The notes under the pieces are model-generated. The model made no database searches. It saw only the letters and a list, made by a program, of their open reading frames with translations, and was not told the DNA's origin. A program made the translations under genes and the position numbers. This document shows positions 7,097-13,449 of a DNA stretch of 13,449 nt, piece after piece. Positions within the stretch are counted from its first letter, which is position 1. Each line of letters begins with the position of its first letter. The stretch comes from Oscillibacter sp. UBA6647 (GTDB lineage: Bacteria; Bacillota; Clostridia; Oscillospirales; Oscillospiraceae), in the NCBI GenBank assembly GCA_002455655.1, contig DKLF01000074.1:35707-49155 (forward strand), in the 5' to 3' direction.

Positions 7097-9202
7097 GTGC
7101 ATTACGAAGAATTCTGCAAACAGTTCAACATCTCACTCAACGAGCAGCAGGCACAGGCAGTGCAGCACACCGAAGGCGCGGTGTTGCTGCTTGCCGTACC
7201 CGGAAGCGGAAAAACAACCGCGCTGGTGGCGCGGCTGGGATATATGCTGTACTGCGTGGGCGTGGCTCCGGAGCGCATTCTCACAATGACCTATACTGTC
7301 TCGGCGGCCGGGGACATGAAATGCCGGTTTGCCGCTATGTTCGGCGATGAATACGCCGCAAGGCTTCAATTTCGCACAATAAACGGCGTGTGCGCCTCCA
7401 TCATCAACGGTTATGTAAGAGATAAGGGCGCAGACGGCTTTGATCTGCTGGACGACAACAGGAAGCTGCTCACCGAGATCTATCGGAAGCTGCGCGCCGA
7501 CTATCCCGCGGACGGCGAGGTGAAGGAGCTTCAAAAACAGATTACATACATTAAGAATATGTGCCTTACCCGTCAGGAAATAGACGCGCTTGATCTGAGC
7601 GGCGCGGATGTCGGACCCATATACAATAAATACATCGACGAAATGAAGCGCCGCCGCCTGATGGACTATGATGACCAACTGGTCTACGCCTACAACATCC
7701 TCAAGTCCCGTCCGGACATTCTAAACTCCTATCGGCGGAGATTCCCGTACCTTTGTGTGGATGAGGCGCAGGATACGTCCAAGATCCAGCATAGGATCAT
7801 TCACCTGCTGGCTGGCAAAGACGGCAATCTCTTTATGGTGGGCGACGAAGACCAGAGCATTTACGGCTTCCGCGCGGCGTATCCGGACGCCCTGATGCGC
7901 TTTGAGGGAGAGTATTCAAACAGCACCGTCCTGCTTTTGGAGGAGAACTTCCGTTCCACGCCGGAGATTGTCTCGGCGGCGGACAGGTTTATCACCCGAA
8001 ACACCATGCGGCACGAGAAACATATGCGCGCTTCCCGGCCTTCCGGTGCGCCCGTGCGCAAAGTGACACTCATAAGCCGGGCGGCACAATACAGCTACCT
8101 CGCAAAAATGGCACAGGGCGAACCCGAACGGGAGTTGGCCGTACTATACCGCAATAACGACAGCGCCGTGCCATTCATCGATTTTTTGGACAGGAACAAC
8201 CTCAGCTATTGCATCCGCCAGACAGACGGTGTTTTTTTCACCAGCCGCACAGTCTCCGGCGTCCGGGACCTTATGACGCTGGCGCTCTCGCCGCTGGATG
8301 CAGAGGCTTTCATGCGCGTCTACTATAAGCTGAACCTGCCCATAAACCGAGGCGACGCGGAAAAGGCGGTGGAGCAGTGCCGCGCGGGGAAATGTGCGTC
8401 TCTCTTTGCTGCGCTGAGGCCCACCGGCAAAAACCCGAAGCGAATCGCGGAAAAACTCATTGAACTAAGAGCGCATTTCGCCGCCCTAAAGACGGACAGT
8501 GCAGCGGATGCGCTGCGGCGGATGCGTTACCAAATGGGATACGGAGCGTACCTCATGAGAAACGGCGGCGACGACGAGCGGCTCTATCTGCTCTCGCTGC
8601 TGGCATCCCGGGAGAAGAACATCGAAAGCTTCTTGAAGCGGCTAGATGCGCTTAAGAATATTTTTGAAGCTGGCGGCGACAGAAAGGGTCATCTGATCCT
8701 CAGCACGATCCACTCAAGCAAGGGCTTGGAATATGACCGCGTTGCGATCATCGACGCGGTTGACGGCATCCTACCCTCGGTGACGCTCAAGCCGGGACAG
8801 GCTTTGGATAAAGACGAGCAAACCGCCTTCGAGGAAGAACGGCGGCTGTTCTATGTGGCGGCGACCAGAGCAAAAAACGAACTGCTGCTCATGAGTTACG
8901 AAAAAACGCCGGAGTGTACGTTTATCCGCCAATTTTGCGAACCAATGAAGACCAAAGCAACAGGGCAACCTGGGAAGAAGATGGCGCTGGCTGCAAGTCC
9001 GGCGCCGGCAGTGGCTCAAAGAATCCAGTGGATGGCTAAAGACTACATCAAAGGTGCAAACGTGCTGCACAACGTATTCGGGCGTGGAATAATCGCGGAA
9101 AAAGGCGGGGATACAGTCACAATCCGCTTTACCGATGGAACGATAAAGCGCTTCATCCTGTCCGCCTGTCTGGAAAAAGGGCTGCTTGGGCTCCAGCGAT
9201 AA
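7097..9202 (+). CDS. UvrD/PcrA-like superfamily 1A DNA helicase
   Basis: This 701-residue protein carries the full set of UvrD/Rep/PcrA motifs for ATP-driven 3'-to-5' unwinding of DNA. They are Walker A AVPGSGKTT at about 33-41, Walker B and motif II VDEAQD at 221-226, motif III GDEDQSIYGFR at 249-259, motif IV region ENFRST at 283-288, motif V STIHSSKGLEYD at 536-547 and motif VI FYVAATRAK at 585-593. The last 50 residues contain VLHNVFGRGII and a short beta-rich stretch resembling the PcrA C-terminal Tudor-like domain, which binds RNA polymerase in PcrA. Motif Ia is TYTVSAAGDM instead of the usual TFTNKAA, and the protein is a little short of the roughly 720-740 of housekeeping PcrA. It may therefore be an accessory paralogue rather than the main repair helicase. 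The GTG start is chosen over an upstream TTG at 7037 because of the GAGGA ribosome binding site. Expected roles are DNA repair or clearing protein-DNA blocks. Confidence 0.92.
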   Translation: MHYEEFCKQFNISLNEQQAQAVQHTEGAVLLLAVPGSGKTTALVARLGYMLYCVGVAPERILTMTYTVSAAGDMKCRFAAMFGDEYAARLQFRTINGVCASIINGYVRDKGADGFDLLDDNRKLLTEIYRKLRADYPADGEVKELQKQITYIKNMCLTRQEIDALDLSGADVGPIYNKYIDEMKRRRLMDYDDQLVYAYNILKSRPDILNSYRRRFPYLCVDEAQDTSKIQHRIIHLLAGKDGNLFMVGDEDQSIYGFRAAYPDALMRFEGEYSNSTVLLLEENFRSTPEIVSAADRFITRNTMRHEKHMRASRPSGAPVRKVTLISRAAQYSYLAKMAQGEPERELAVLYRNNDSAVPFIDFLDRNNLSYCIRQTDGVFFTSRTVSGVRDLMTLALSPLDAEAFMRVYYKLNLPINRGDAEKAVEQCRAGKCASLFAALRPTGKNPKRIAEKLIELRAHFAALKTDSAADALRRMRYQMGYGAYLMRNGGDDERLYLLSLLASREKNIESFLKRLDALKNIFEAGGDRKGHLILSTIHSSKGLEYDRVAIIDAVDGILPSVTLKPGQALDKDEQTAFEEERRLFYVAATRAKNELLLMSYEKTPECTFIRQFCEPMKTKATGQPGKKMALAASPAPAVAQRIQWMAKDYIKGANVLHNVFGRGIIAEKGGDTVTIRFTDGTIKRFILSACLEKGLLGLQR

Positions 9203-9509
9203 ATTGCGGAACAGATGGATTAAGCCGTGGCCTGAGTGTACCTTCTTTTCATTACGCGGTTTGTTTAAATGCCAAGAGAAATATGAACTGTCAACATGGG
9301 AGCAATTTCAGAAATATGTGGGGTCACATAAAAAAGCATCTGTCTGTTTTCATTTCATTTAAACGGACAATACGTTCCTATTTTGTTTAAGTCATGATGC
9401 TCAACTTAAGATTACGGCTAAGGGATTGGCATTTGGCTGTATAAAGCTGATTGTCACCCGCATGGGTAGATATCTCTGTGGGTGCAATACTAATGCATGG
9501 AGGTGGAGT
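9203..9509 (+). other. Intergenic region upstream of msrAB
   Basis: About 300 bases separate the helicase stop from the MsrAB start. A 52-codon frame (9204-9362, TTG start) reads protein-like, with WPECTFF and TWEQFQKYVGS, but has no ribosome binding site and no family I recognise; it may be a fragment. The last part holds the msrAB leader, with GGAGG at 9499-9503. I see no convincing terminator or named promoter. Confidence 0.4.
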
Positions 9510-10460
9510 ATGTCTGAGATTTATTTTGCGGGCGGATGTTTTTGGGGACTGGAAAAGTATCTTGCCTCAATCCATGGAGTCAAGTCAACACAAGTGGGGT
9601 ATGCCAACGGGAACAGAGAATCCCCCACCTATGAGGAAGTTTGCCATTCCAACACGGGACACGCAGAGACGGTAAAAGTAACCTATGATCCTGCCGTGCT
9701 TCCGCTGGAATTTCTTCTGGATTTATATTATGAAGCAATCGATCCGCTCTCGCACAATCGGCAGGGCGGTGATGTGGGTACGCAATACCGAACCGGCATC
9801 TATTATGTCAGCACAGAAGACGCTCCGGTGATTGAAACTTCCATCGCCAGACTGCAAAGCCGTTTCAGCGAGTCCATTGCGATCGAAGTGCTTCCCCTTC
9901 AAAATTTCAGCGCGGCGGAGGAATACCATCAAGAATACCTGAATAAGAATCCGGGTGGATATTGTCATATTGGGAAAGCACGATTTGAAAGGGCGGCAAA
10001 CGCCATTGTAAATCCCGCCGCGTATTCAGCCCCGGACACGGCTGAGCTGCGCCAAAAGCTCACGCCCGAGCAGTATGCGGTGACACAGCACAATGCCACT
10101 GAGCCACCATTTGAAAACAAATTCTGCCAGACGTTTAAGCACGGCATTTATGTGGATATTACTACGGGTGAACCCCTGTTTTCATCAAGTGATAAATTTG
10201 AATCAGGCTGTGGTTGGCCAAGCTTTTCAAGACCGATTGATCCTCGTGTCATCCGCGAGAAAGAAGATTTTTCCCATGATATGGTACGAACCGAGATAAG
10301 AAGCCGGGTTGGAAACGCCCATTTAGGCCATGTGTTTTCTGACGGTCCGAAAGAATCAGGAGGTTTGCGCTATTGTATCAACAGCGCTTCGCTGCGATTT
10401 GTTCCCAAAGAGGACATGGAGCGCGAGGGATATGGCTTTTTGCTGGGCCTGATTGATTGA
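9510..10460 (+). CDS. msrAB: Fused peptide methionine sulfoxide reductase MsrA-MsrB
   Basis: The 316-residue cytoplasmic protein repairs oxidised methionine: the MsrA half reduces the S epimer and the MsrB half the R epimer. The MsrA domain (about 1-165) shows the catalytic GGCFWG motif with Cys10 near the N-terminus and further cysteines (Cys45, Cys152) that could act as resolving residues. The MsrB domain (about 178-312) has GCGWPSF with candidate resolving Cys233, then HLGHVF and catalytic Cys289 in RYCINSASLRF. The CxxC pairs that bind zinc in many MsrB proteins are absent; the equivalent region reads HGIYVDITTG, so this is the zinc-free type often seen in MsrA-MsrB fusions. I chose the ATG at 9510 because GGAGG lies 6 bases upstream and MsrA homology begins at once; the frame stays open upstream but encodes nothing recognisable. 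The gene converges on selO with 46 bases between the stops. Confidence 0.96.
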   Translation: MSEIYFAGGCFWGLEKYLASIHGVKSTQVGYANGNRESPTYEEVCHSNTGHAETVKVTYDPAVLPLEFLLDLYYEAIDPLSHNRQGGDVGTQYRTGIYYVSTEDAPVIETSIARLQSRFSESIAIEVLPLQNFSAAEEYHQEYLNKNPGGYCHIGKARFERAANAIVNPAAYSAPDTAELRQKLTPEQYAVTQHNATEPPFENKFCQTFKHGIYVDITTGEPLFSSSDKFESGCGWPSFSRPIDPRVIREKEDFSHDMVRTEIRSRVGNAHLGHVFSDGPKESGGLRYCINSASLRFVPKEDMEREGYGFLLGLID

Positions 10461-10480
10461 GAAAAAAGAGATTCTATATT

Positions 10481-10504
10481 GGTGCGGCAATTTTGGATTG
10501 CACC
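10481..10504. terminator. Weak hairpin between the convergent msrAB and selO stops
   Basis: GGTGC (10481-10485) and GCACC (10500-10504) flank a loop that can add an AAT/ATT pairing. It lies between the two stop codons, where a shared terminator is expected. On the minus strand a run of six T follows only about 17 bases later and on the plus strand there is none, so function is uncertain. Confidence 0.4.
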
Positions 10505-10506
10505 CA

Positions 10507-11946
10507 TCAAGTACCACAAAACGTTTGGTAACGACAAGAGGCCGGCGGAGGCAATTGCGAGAATTCTTCTTGCTCAGCGGTATAGCTGTAAGGACTTTCC
10601 AAAGCAAGGAGCAGCTTATGCATTTTGGTTAAATCCCCCTCTTGGGCAGCATTCAGCGCCTCTTCAACCAAATGGTTTCGTGGAATCATCGCAGGGTTAT
10701 GGCTTTTCATAAGCTCCCTGCTTTCATTTCTTGATTGTGGCTGGCGGCCAAGACGTTCTTGCCAACGTTCATGCCAATGCTGATACGCAGGTTGGGAGAA
10801 CAAATTCTGACCATCGTTTTTACCCAATGTTAAGGATTTGAACGTCTCCGTATAGTCCGCTTGATATTGTTCCATAAGCTGCAAAAAATCGTTAATCAAT
10901 ACCGAGTCTTCTTCCCGGCTATACAAACCCAGCTTTGCCCGCATTCCCGCCAGCCAATCATGATGATACAGGCTCCAAAATGCTGAGACCTCTTCTTGTG
11001 CATGTCCTACCGCCTGATTCTCGTCACTGTGCAAAAGGGGCAGCAAGGTTTCAGCAAAGCGGGCCAAATTCCAAGCAGCCATCTTCGGTTGGTTTTCATA
11101 GGCGTAGCGACCGTGGATATCTATGGAACTGAAAACAGTGGCTGGGCAATAGACGTCCATAAAAGCGCAAGGGCCATAATCAATGGTTTCGCCGCTAATG
11201 GCCATATTATCTGTATTCATTACGCCGTGAATAAATCCAGCCAATTGCCATTTGCAAACCAGATGCGCCTGCCGTTTTACCACTTCTCTGAGCAACAGCA
11301 GATATTTGTTTTCGACTGCTGCAATGGCTGGGAAGTGACGTGTTATGGTGTAATCGGCCAGACTGCGAACATCATCTACCGTGCCAAATCGCGCAGCATA
11401 TTCAAACGTTCCTACCCGAATATGACTTTTTGCAACCCGTGTTAAAATTGCTCCGGGCAGGTTTTTCTCGCGTCTCACAGCTTCTCCTGTTGTTACGACT
11501 GCTAAACTTCTGGTCGTTGGAATCCCCAATGCATACATGGCCTCACTAATGATATATTCCCGCAGCATAGGACCCAAGGCTGCGCGTCCGTCACCGCCTC
11601 GGGAGTACGGGGTTGGCCCGGACCCTTTTAGCTGAATATCAAATCGCTCCCCGGAATCTGTTATCTGTTCTCCAAGAAGGATCGCGCGTCCGTCACCCAA
11701 CATGATAAAATATCCAAACTGATGTCCTGCATACGCCTGGGCTATCGGCTTAGATTTGCTGGGAATTTCGTTTCCGGCAAAGACGCCTAATTGCAGAGGT
11801 ACGCCTAAAGAAGCGGCTAATGCCTGATTGAAAATGACAAGCTTTGGGTTACGCACAGCGGTTGGGGATTGCTTTGTATAGAAAATCTTGGGTAGATTGA
11901 TATAACTGTTATGAAAGTTCCATTTTTGTTTATCCAATTTTCTCAT
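10507..11946 (-). CDS. selO: Protein adenylyltransferase SelO (YdiU family pseudokinase)
   Basis: SelO proteins have a kinase-like fold with flipped ATP binding and transfer AMP to Ser, Thr or Tyr of other proteins; in known cases this alters redox proteins during oxidative stress. The 479 residues match the family's usual length of about 480-500. Diagnostic parts are AGHQFGYF at 73-80, QLKGSGPTPYSRGGDGRAALGP (about 105-126, containing nucleotide-binding Lys107), HGVMNTDNM at 240-248 (Asp246, Asn247) and the metal-binding Asp256 in IDYGPCAF. The C-terminus ends TFCGT, with Cys where animal SelO has selenocysteine nearby. The ATG at 11946 directly abuts AAGAAGG, too close for a good ribosome binding site; a TTG three codons later is spaced better and may be the real start. 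It is convergent with msrAB, another protein linked to oxidative damage. Confidence 0.95.
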   Translation of the reverse strand: MRKLDKQKWNFHNSYINLPKIFYTKQSPTAVRNPKLVIFNQALAASLGVPLQLGVFAGNEIPSKSKPIAQAYAGHQFGYFIMLGDGRAILLGEQITDSGERFDIQLKGSGPTPYSRGGDGRAALGPMLREYIISEAMYALGIPTTRSLAVVTTGEAVRREKNLPGAILTRVAKSHIRVGTFEYAARFGTVDDVRSLADYTITRHFPAIAAVENKYLLLLREVVKRQAHLVCKWQLAGFIHGVMNTDNMAISGETIDYGPCAFMDVYCPATVFSSIDIHGRYAYENQPKMAAWNLARFAETLLPLLHSDENQAVGHAQEEVSAFWSLYHHDWLAGMRAKLGLYSREEDSVLINDFLQLMEQYQADYTETFKSLTLGKNDGQNLFSQPAYQHWHERWQERLGRQPQSRNESRELMKSHNPAMIPRNHLVEEALNAAQEGDLTKMHKLLLALESPYSYTAEQEEFSQLPPPASCRYQTFCGT

Positions 11947-11970
11947 CCTTCTTATCGAATCATGTTACAG

Positions 11971-11990
11971 TCAGCCTTAGTGTCGGCTGA
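11971..11990. promoter_or_regulatory. Small hairpin in the selO leader
   Basis: TCAGCC (11971-11976) pairs with GGCTGA (11985-11990) around an 8-base loop. In the direction of selO transcription it sits about 25 bases before the start. On the plus strand it is followed by TTTCATCTTTTT, so it might also be a weak rightward terminator. I could not define a selO promoter with confidence. Confidence 0.35.
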
Positions 11991-12041
11991 TTTCATCTTT
12001 TTATGTTCCAGATGAGAGGCTGATAATGTAGAATAGATAAT

Positions 12042-12188
12042 AGGGTGCGGCCCTTCGCCTTTTTAGCATAATGTTTGTGGTAAAGCAAAAGACTCCCCCC
12101 TTTCGGAGAAACCCCTTTACCGCAAACACCACCGCACCTTAAAAAGTTCAAAGCGCTTTATTCGATAATAGCCGATAGGGCGGCTGTT
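12042..12188. ncRNA. Multi-hairpin non-coding element, possible structured RNA or repeated intergenic element
   Basis: An outer stem pairs AGGGTGCGG (12042-12050) with CCGCACCTT (12132-12140), one wobble included. Inside it, GTTTGTGGTAAAG (12073-12085) pairs with CTTTACCGCAAAC (12115-12127), 13 pairs with one G-U, and CTCC/GGAG (12093-12096, 12105-12108) can close an inner loop. Next to it are the palindrome AAAGCGCTTT (12150-12159) and a third hairpin AATAGCCG/CGGCTGTT (12167-12174, 12181-12188). No T-run follows on either strand, so this is more than a simple terminator. The strand is undetermined and I do not recognise a known RNA family. A mobile intergenic repeat is the main alternative. 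Confidence 0.5.
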
Positions 12189-12302
12189 ATCCACATGGCC
12201 CCCACGAACTTGACAAGGCGGTTGCATCCTGCCTGTACATTTTAAAAATTCGGGTTTATTTTGACCGTTTTTTTCTGCGGCGCAGCCCATGCAGAAAAGC
12301 AA

Positions 12303-12344
12303 AAATCCCCGGAACCATTGAAATTTCAGTGGTTCCGGGGATTT
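12303..12344 (-). terminator. Intrinsic terminator of the tRNA-Gly gene
   Basis: Fifteen-base perfect arms (AAATCCCCGGAACCA at 12303-12317 and its complement at 12330-12344) surround a 12-base loop that is itself nearly palindromic. On the minus strand the stem ends in TTTTTGCTTTT. It starts 5 bases after the encoded CCA of the tRNA, which fits a dedicated Rho-independent terminator. Confidence 0.88.
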
Positions 12345-12349
12345 ATTTC

Positions 12350-12423
12350 TGGAGCGGCTGATGGGAGTCGAACCCACCTATGCAGCTTGGGAAGCTGCCG
12401 TTCTACCGATGAACTACAGCCGC
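12350..12423 (-). tRNA. tRNA-Gly (anticodon CCC)
   Basis: The complement folds into a complete cloverleaf. Acceptor arms GCGGCTG and CAGCCGC pair perfectly, the D arm contains GTTCATCGGTAGAAC, and the anticodon stem GCAGC/GCTGC encloses TTCCCAA. The anticodon is therefore CCC, reading the glycine codon GGG. The T arm is TGGG-TTCGACT-CCCA. The discriminator base is T, usual for bacterial tRNA-Gly, and CCA is encoded. The gene stands alone, with its own promoter and terminator. Confidence 0.97.
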
Positions 12424-12453
12424 GCATCGCTCCTACAAATTGCGCGTGAGGAT

Positions 12454-12482
12454 AGTATAGCAGACCCGTTCCCATTTTGCAA
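12454..12482 (-). promoter_or_regulatory. Sigma-70-type promoter of tRNA-Gly
   Basis: On the minus strand TTGCAA (complement of 12477-12482) and TATACT (complement of 12454-12459) are separated by exactly 17 bases. The -10 box lies about 30 bases before the tRNA 5' end, consistent with a short processed leader. Confidence 0.85.
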
Positions 12483-12731
12483 GACGAAAAATGGCCAAGG
12501 GCGCATTTGTTTTTCTTATTTCTCATAGACTGGGACAGCAAGGGCATCACCGCGCAATTCACGGCTGTTGCCTTACATACGTATTTGCATGCAAATTTTT
12601 TTCAGGCTCTGCAAAATCGCCCGCAAATAAATTTCGTATTTGCCGCGCCGCTTGCTTTGTCCCGAACAAATTTGCCGACGCTTTTGCGTATTTAGGATGG
12701 TGCGGCATTGCCAAAAAGAAGGGGGAGCGTT
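12483..12731. other. Leader region of the D,D-carboxypeptidase gene, with a 14-base palindrome
   Basis: Between the tRNA promoter and the carboxypeptidase start no gene is supported. ATTTGCATGCAAAT (12583-12596) is a perfect palindrome followed by T residues, and related ATTTGC/GCAAAT fragments recur up to 12675. These could be a regulator site or a weak terminator. GGGGGAG at about 12720-12726 is the downstream gene's ribosome binding site. I found no -35/-10 pair I would defend. Confidence 0.45.
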
Positions 12732-13449
12732 ATGAAAAAACTGCTGTTCGCGCTGGCGGCGGCACTGGTGTTGATTGTCCCGGCCAAGGCGCTGGAGGTA
12801 TCCGCACCCTCCGCGCTGCTGATGGAAAAGGAGACGGGAACGGTTCTGTTCGCCAAAAACGAGCATGAAAAGCTGGAGCCCGCCAGCGTCACCAAGGTGA
12901 TGACCCTGCTTTTGACCATGGAGGCCATCGAGAACGGAACCCTTCACTACGATGACATGGTCACTGCCTCGGCCCACGCCTGCTCCATGGGCGGCAGTCA
13001 AATCTGGCTGAAGGAAAATGAACAGCTAAGCGTTGACGACATGCTCAAGGCCGTGTGCGTCGTCTCTGCCAACGACTGCTCCGTGGCGCTGGCGGAGCAT
13101 ATTGCCGGCAGTGAGGACGCCTTTGTGGAGCGAATGAACCAGCGGGCCAAGGAGCTGGACATGAACGACACCCATTTCGTCAACCCCACCGGCCTTCCCG
13201 CCGAGGGACACGTCACCTCCTCTTACGACATTGCCCTGATGAGCCGGGAGCTGATTCTAAACCACCCGGACATTCGTAAGTACACCACCATCTGGATGGA
13301 CACCCTGCGCAACGGGGCCTCGTCTCTGGTGAATACCAACAAGCTTATCCGTTTTTATGAGGGAGCCACCGGCCTGAAAACCGGCTCCACCGGCGCGGCC
13401 CAATACTGCCTCTCCGGCACGGCGGAGCGGGACGGCCAGATCGGAAGAG
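12732..13449 (+). CDS. Serine-type D-alanyl-D-alanine carboxypeptidase (DacF/PBP5-like), C-terminus outside window
   Basis: This class trims the terminal D-alanine from peptidoglycan stem peptides on the outer face of the membrane, limiting cross-linking. The visible 239 residues begin with a signal peptide: MKKLL, a hydrophobic core and a likely cleavage after AKA at residue 20. The three penicillin-binding motifs of peptidase family S11 are in order: SxxK as Ser52-Val-Thr-Lys55, SxN as Ser112-Ala-Asn114, and KTG at 216-218. Asn-Pro-Thr-Gly-Leu, typical of the family, lies at 151-155. The C-terminal beta domain and any membrane anchor lie beyond the window, so I cannot tell PBP5-like DacA from DacF or DacB; the length and clostridial setting favour a DacF-like protein. 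The ATG is preceded by GGGGGAG. It diverges from the tRNA-Gly gene. Confidence 0.95.
   Translation, partial: MKKLLFALAAALVLIVPAKALEVSAPSALLMEKETGTVLFAKNEHEKLEPASVTKVMTLLLTMEAIENGTLHYDDMVTASAHACSMGGSQIWLKENEQLSVDDMLKAVCVVSANDCSVALAEHIAGSEDAFVERMNQRAKELDMNDTHFVNPTGLPAEGHVTSSYDIALMSRELILNHPDIRKYTTIWMDTLRNGASSLVNTNKLIRFYEGATGLKTGSTGAAQYCLSGTAERDGQIGR

Noticed and set aside
9426..9509. Upstream extension of MsrAB by 28 residues
   Set aside because: GGAGG sits correctly before the ATG at 9510 and the MsrA domain begins there; the extension resembles no MsrA and has no ribosome binding site.
12150..12159. AAAGCGCTTT as a catabolite-repression (cre) site
   Set aside because: The core fits, but the flanks do not match the cre consensus well, no promoter is assigned nearby, and it lies within the hairpin-rich element.
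12117..12377. Minus-strand 86-codon frame beginning inside the tRNA gene
   Set aside because: It overlaps the tRNA, its terminator and the multi-hairpin element, none of which would be coding.
12350..12423. tRNA-Gly as an integration site of a mobile element
   Set aside because: No integrase, no repeated tRNA 3' end and no cargo genes are visible in the window.

Overview
The window looks like chromosomal DNA of an anaerobic, fairly GC-rich Firmicute, probably a gut clostridium of the Oscillospiraceae type. This rests on a fused bifunctional AdhE, GGAGG-type ribosome binding sites, a clostridial-style sporulation-family D,D-carboxypeptidase, and a mix of GC-rich genes with AT-rich gaps. The assignment is an inference; there is no rRNA or other marker gene to settle it.

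Left third (1-4648, all minus strand). An apparent operon is transcribed right to left: adhE (1877-4648), then a truncated duplicate of the AdhE iron-alcohol-dehydrogenase domain that has lost most of its metal ligands (872-1783), then a radical SAM protein that runs off the left edge (<1-813). Each has its own ribosome binding site. A strong hairpin lies between adhE and the duplicate. This trio is the most unusual part of the window: an active fermentative enzyme, an apparently dead copy of half of it, and a radical SAM enzyme with no other visible substrate.

Middle (4649-7096). About 1.45 kb without a convincing gene separates adhE from a divergent AraC-family regulator (6105-6950, plus). 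The gap holds short repeats, a GC-rich patch that may be gene debris, an isolated minus-strand terminator and inverted repeats just upstream of the regulator. The regulator gene is visibly more AT-rich than its neighbours, which suggests a separate origin. It is the only transcription factor near the adhE operon, so control of that operon is possible but unproven.

Right half (7097-13449). A UvrD/PcrA-like DNA helicase (7097-9202, plus) is followed by a fused methionine sulfoxide reductase MsrA-MsrB (9510-10460, plus). This converges on a SelO protein adenylyltransferase (10507-11946, minus), giving two proteins linked to oxidative stress side by side. A non-coding stretch with several hairpins (12042-12188) follows, then a complete tRNA-Gly(CCC) on the minus strand with its own promoter and terminator. 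Last is the start of a secreted D-alanyl-D-alanine carboxypeptidase (12732 to beyond the right edge, plus).

No CRISPR array, integrase, transposase, phage gene or rRNA was seen.
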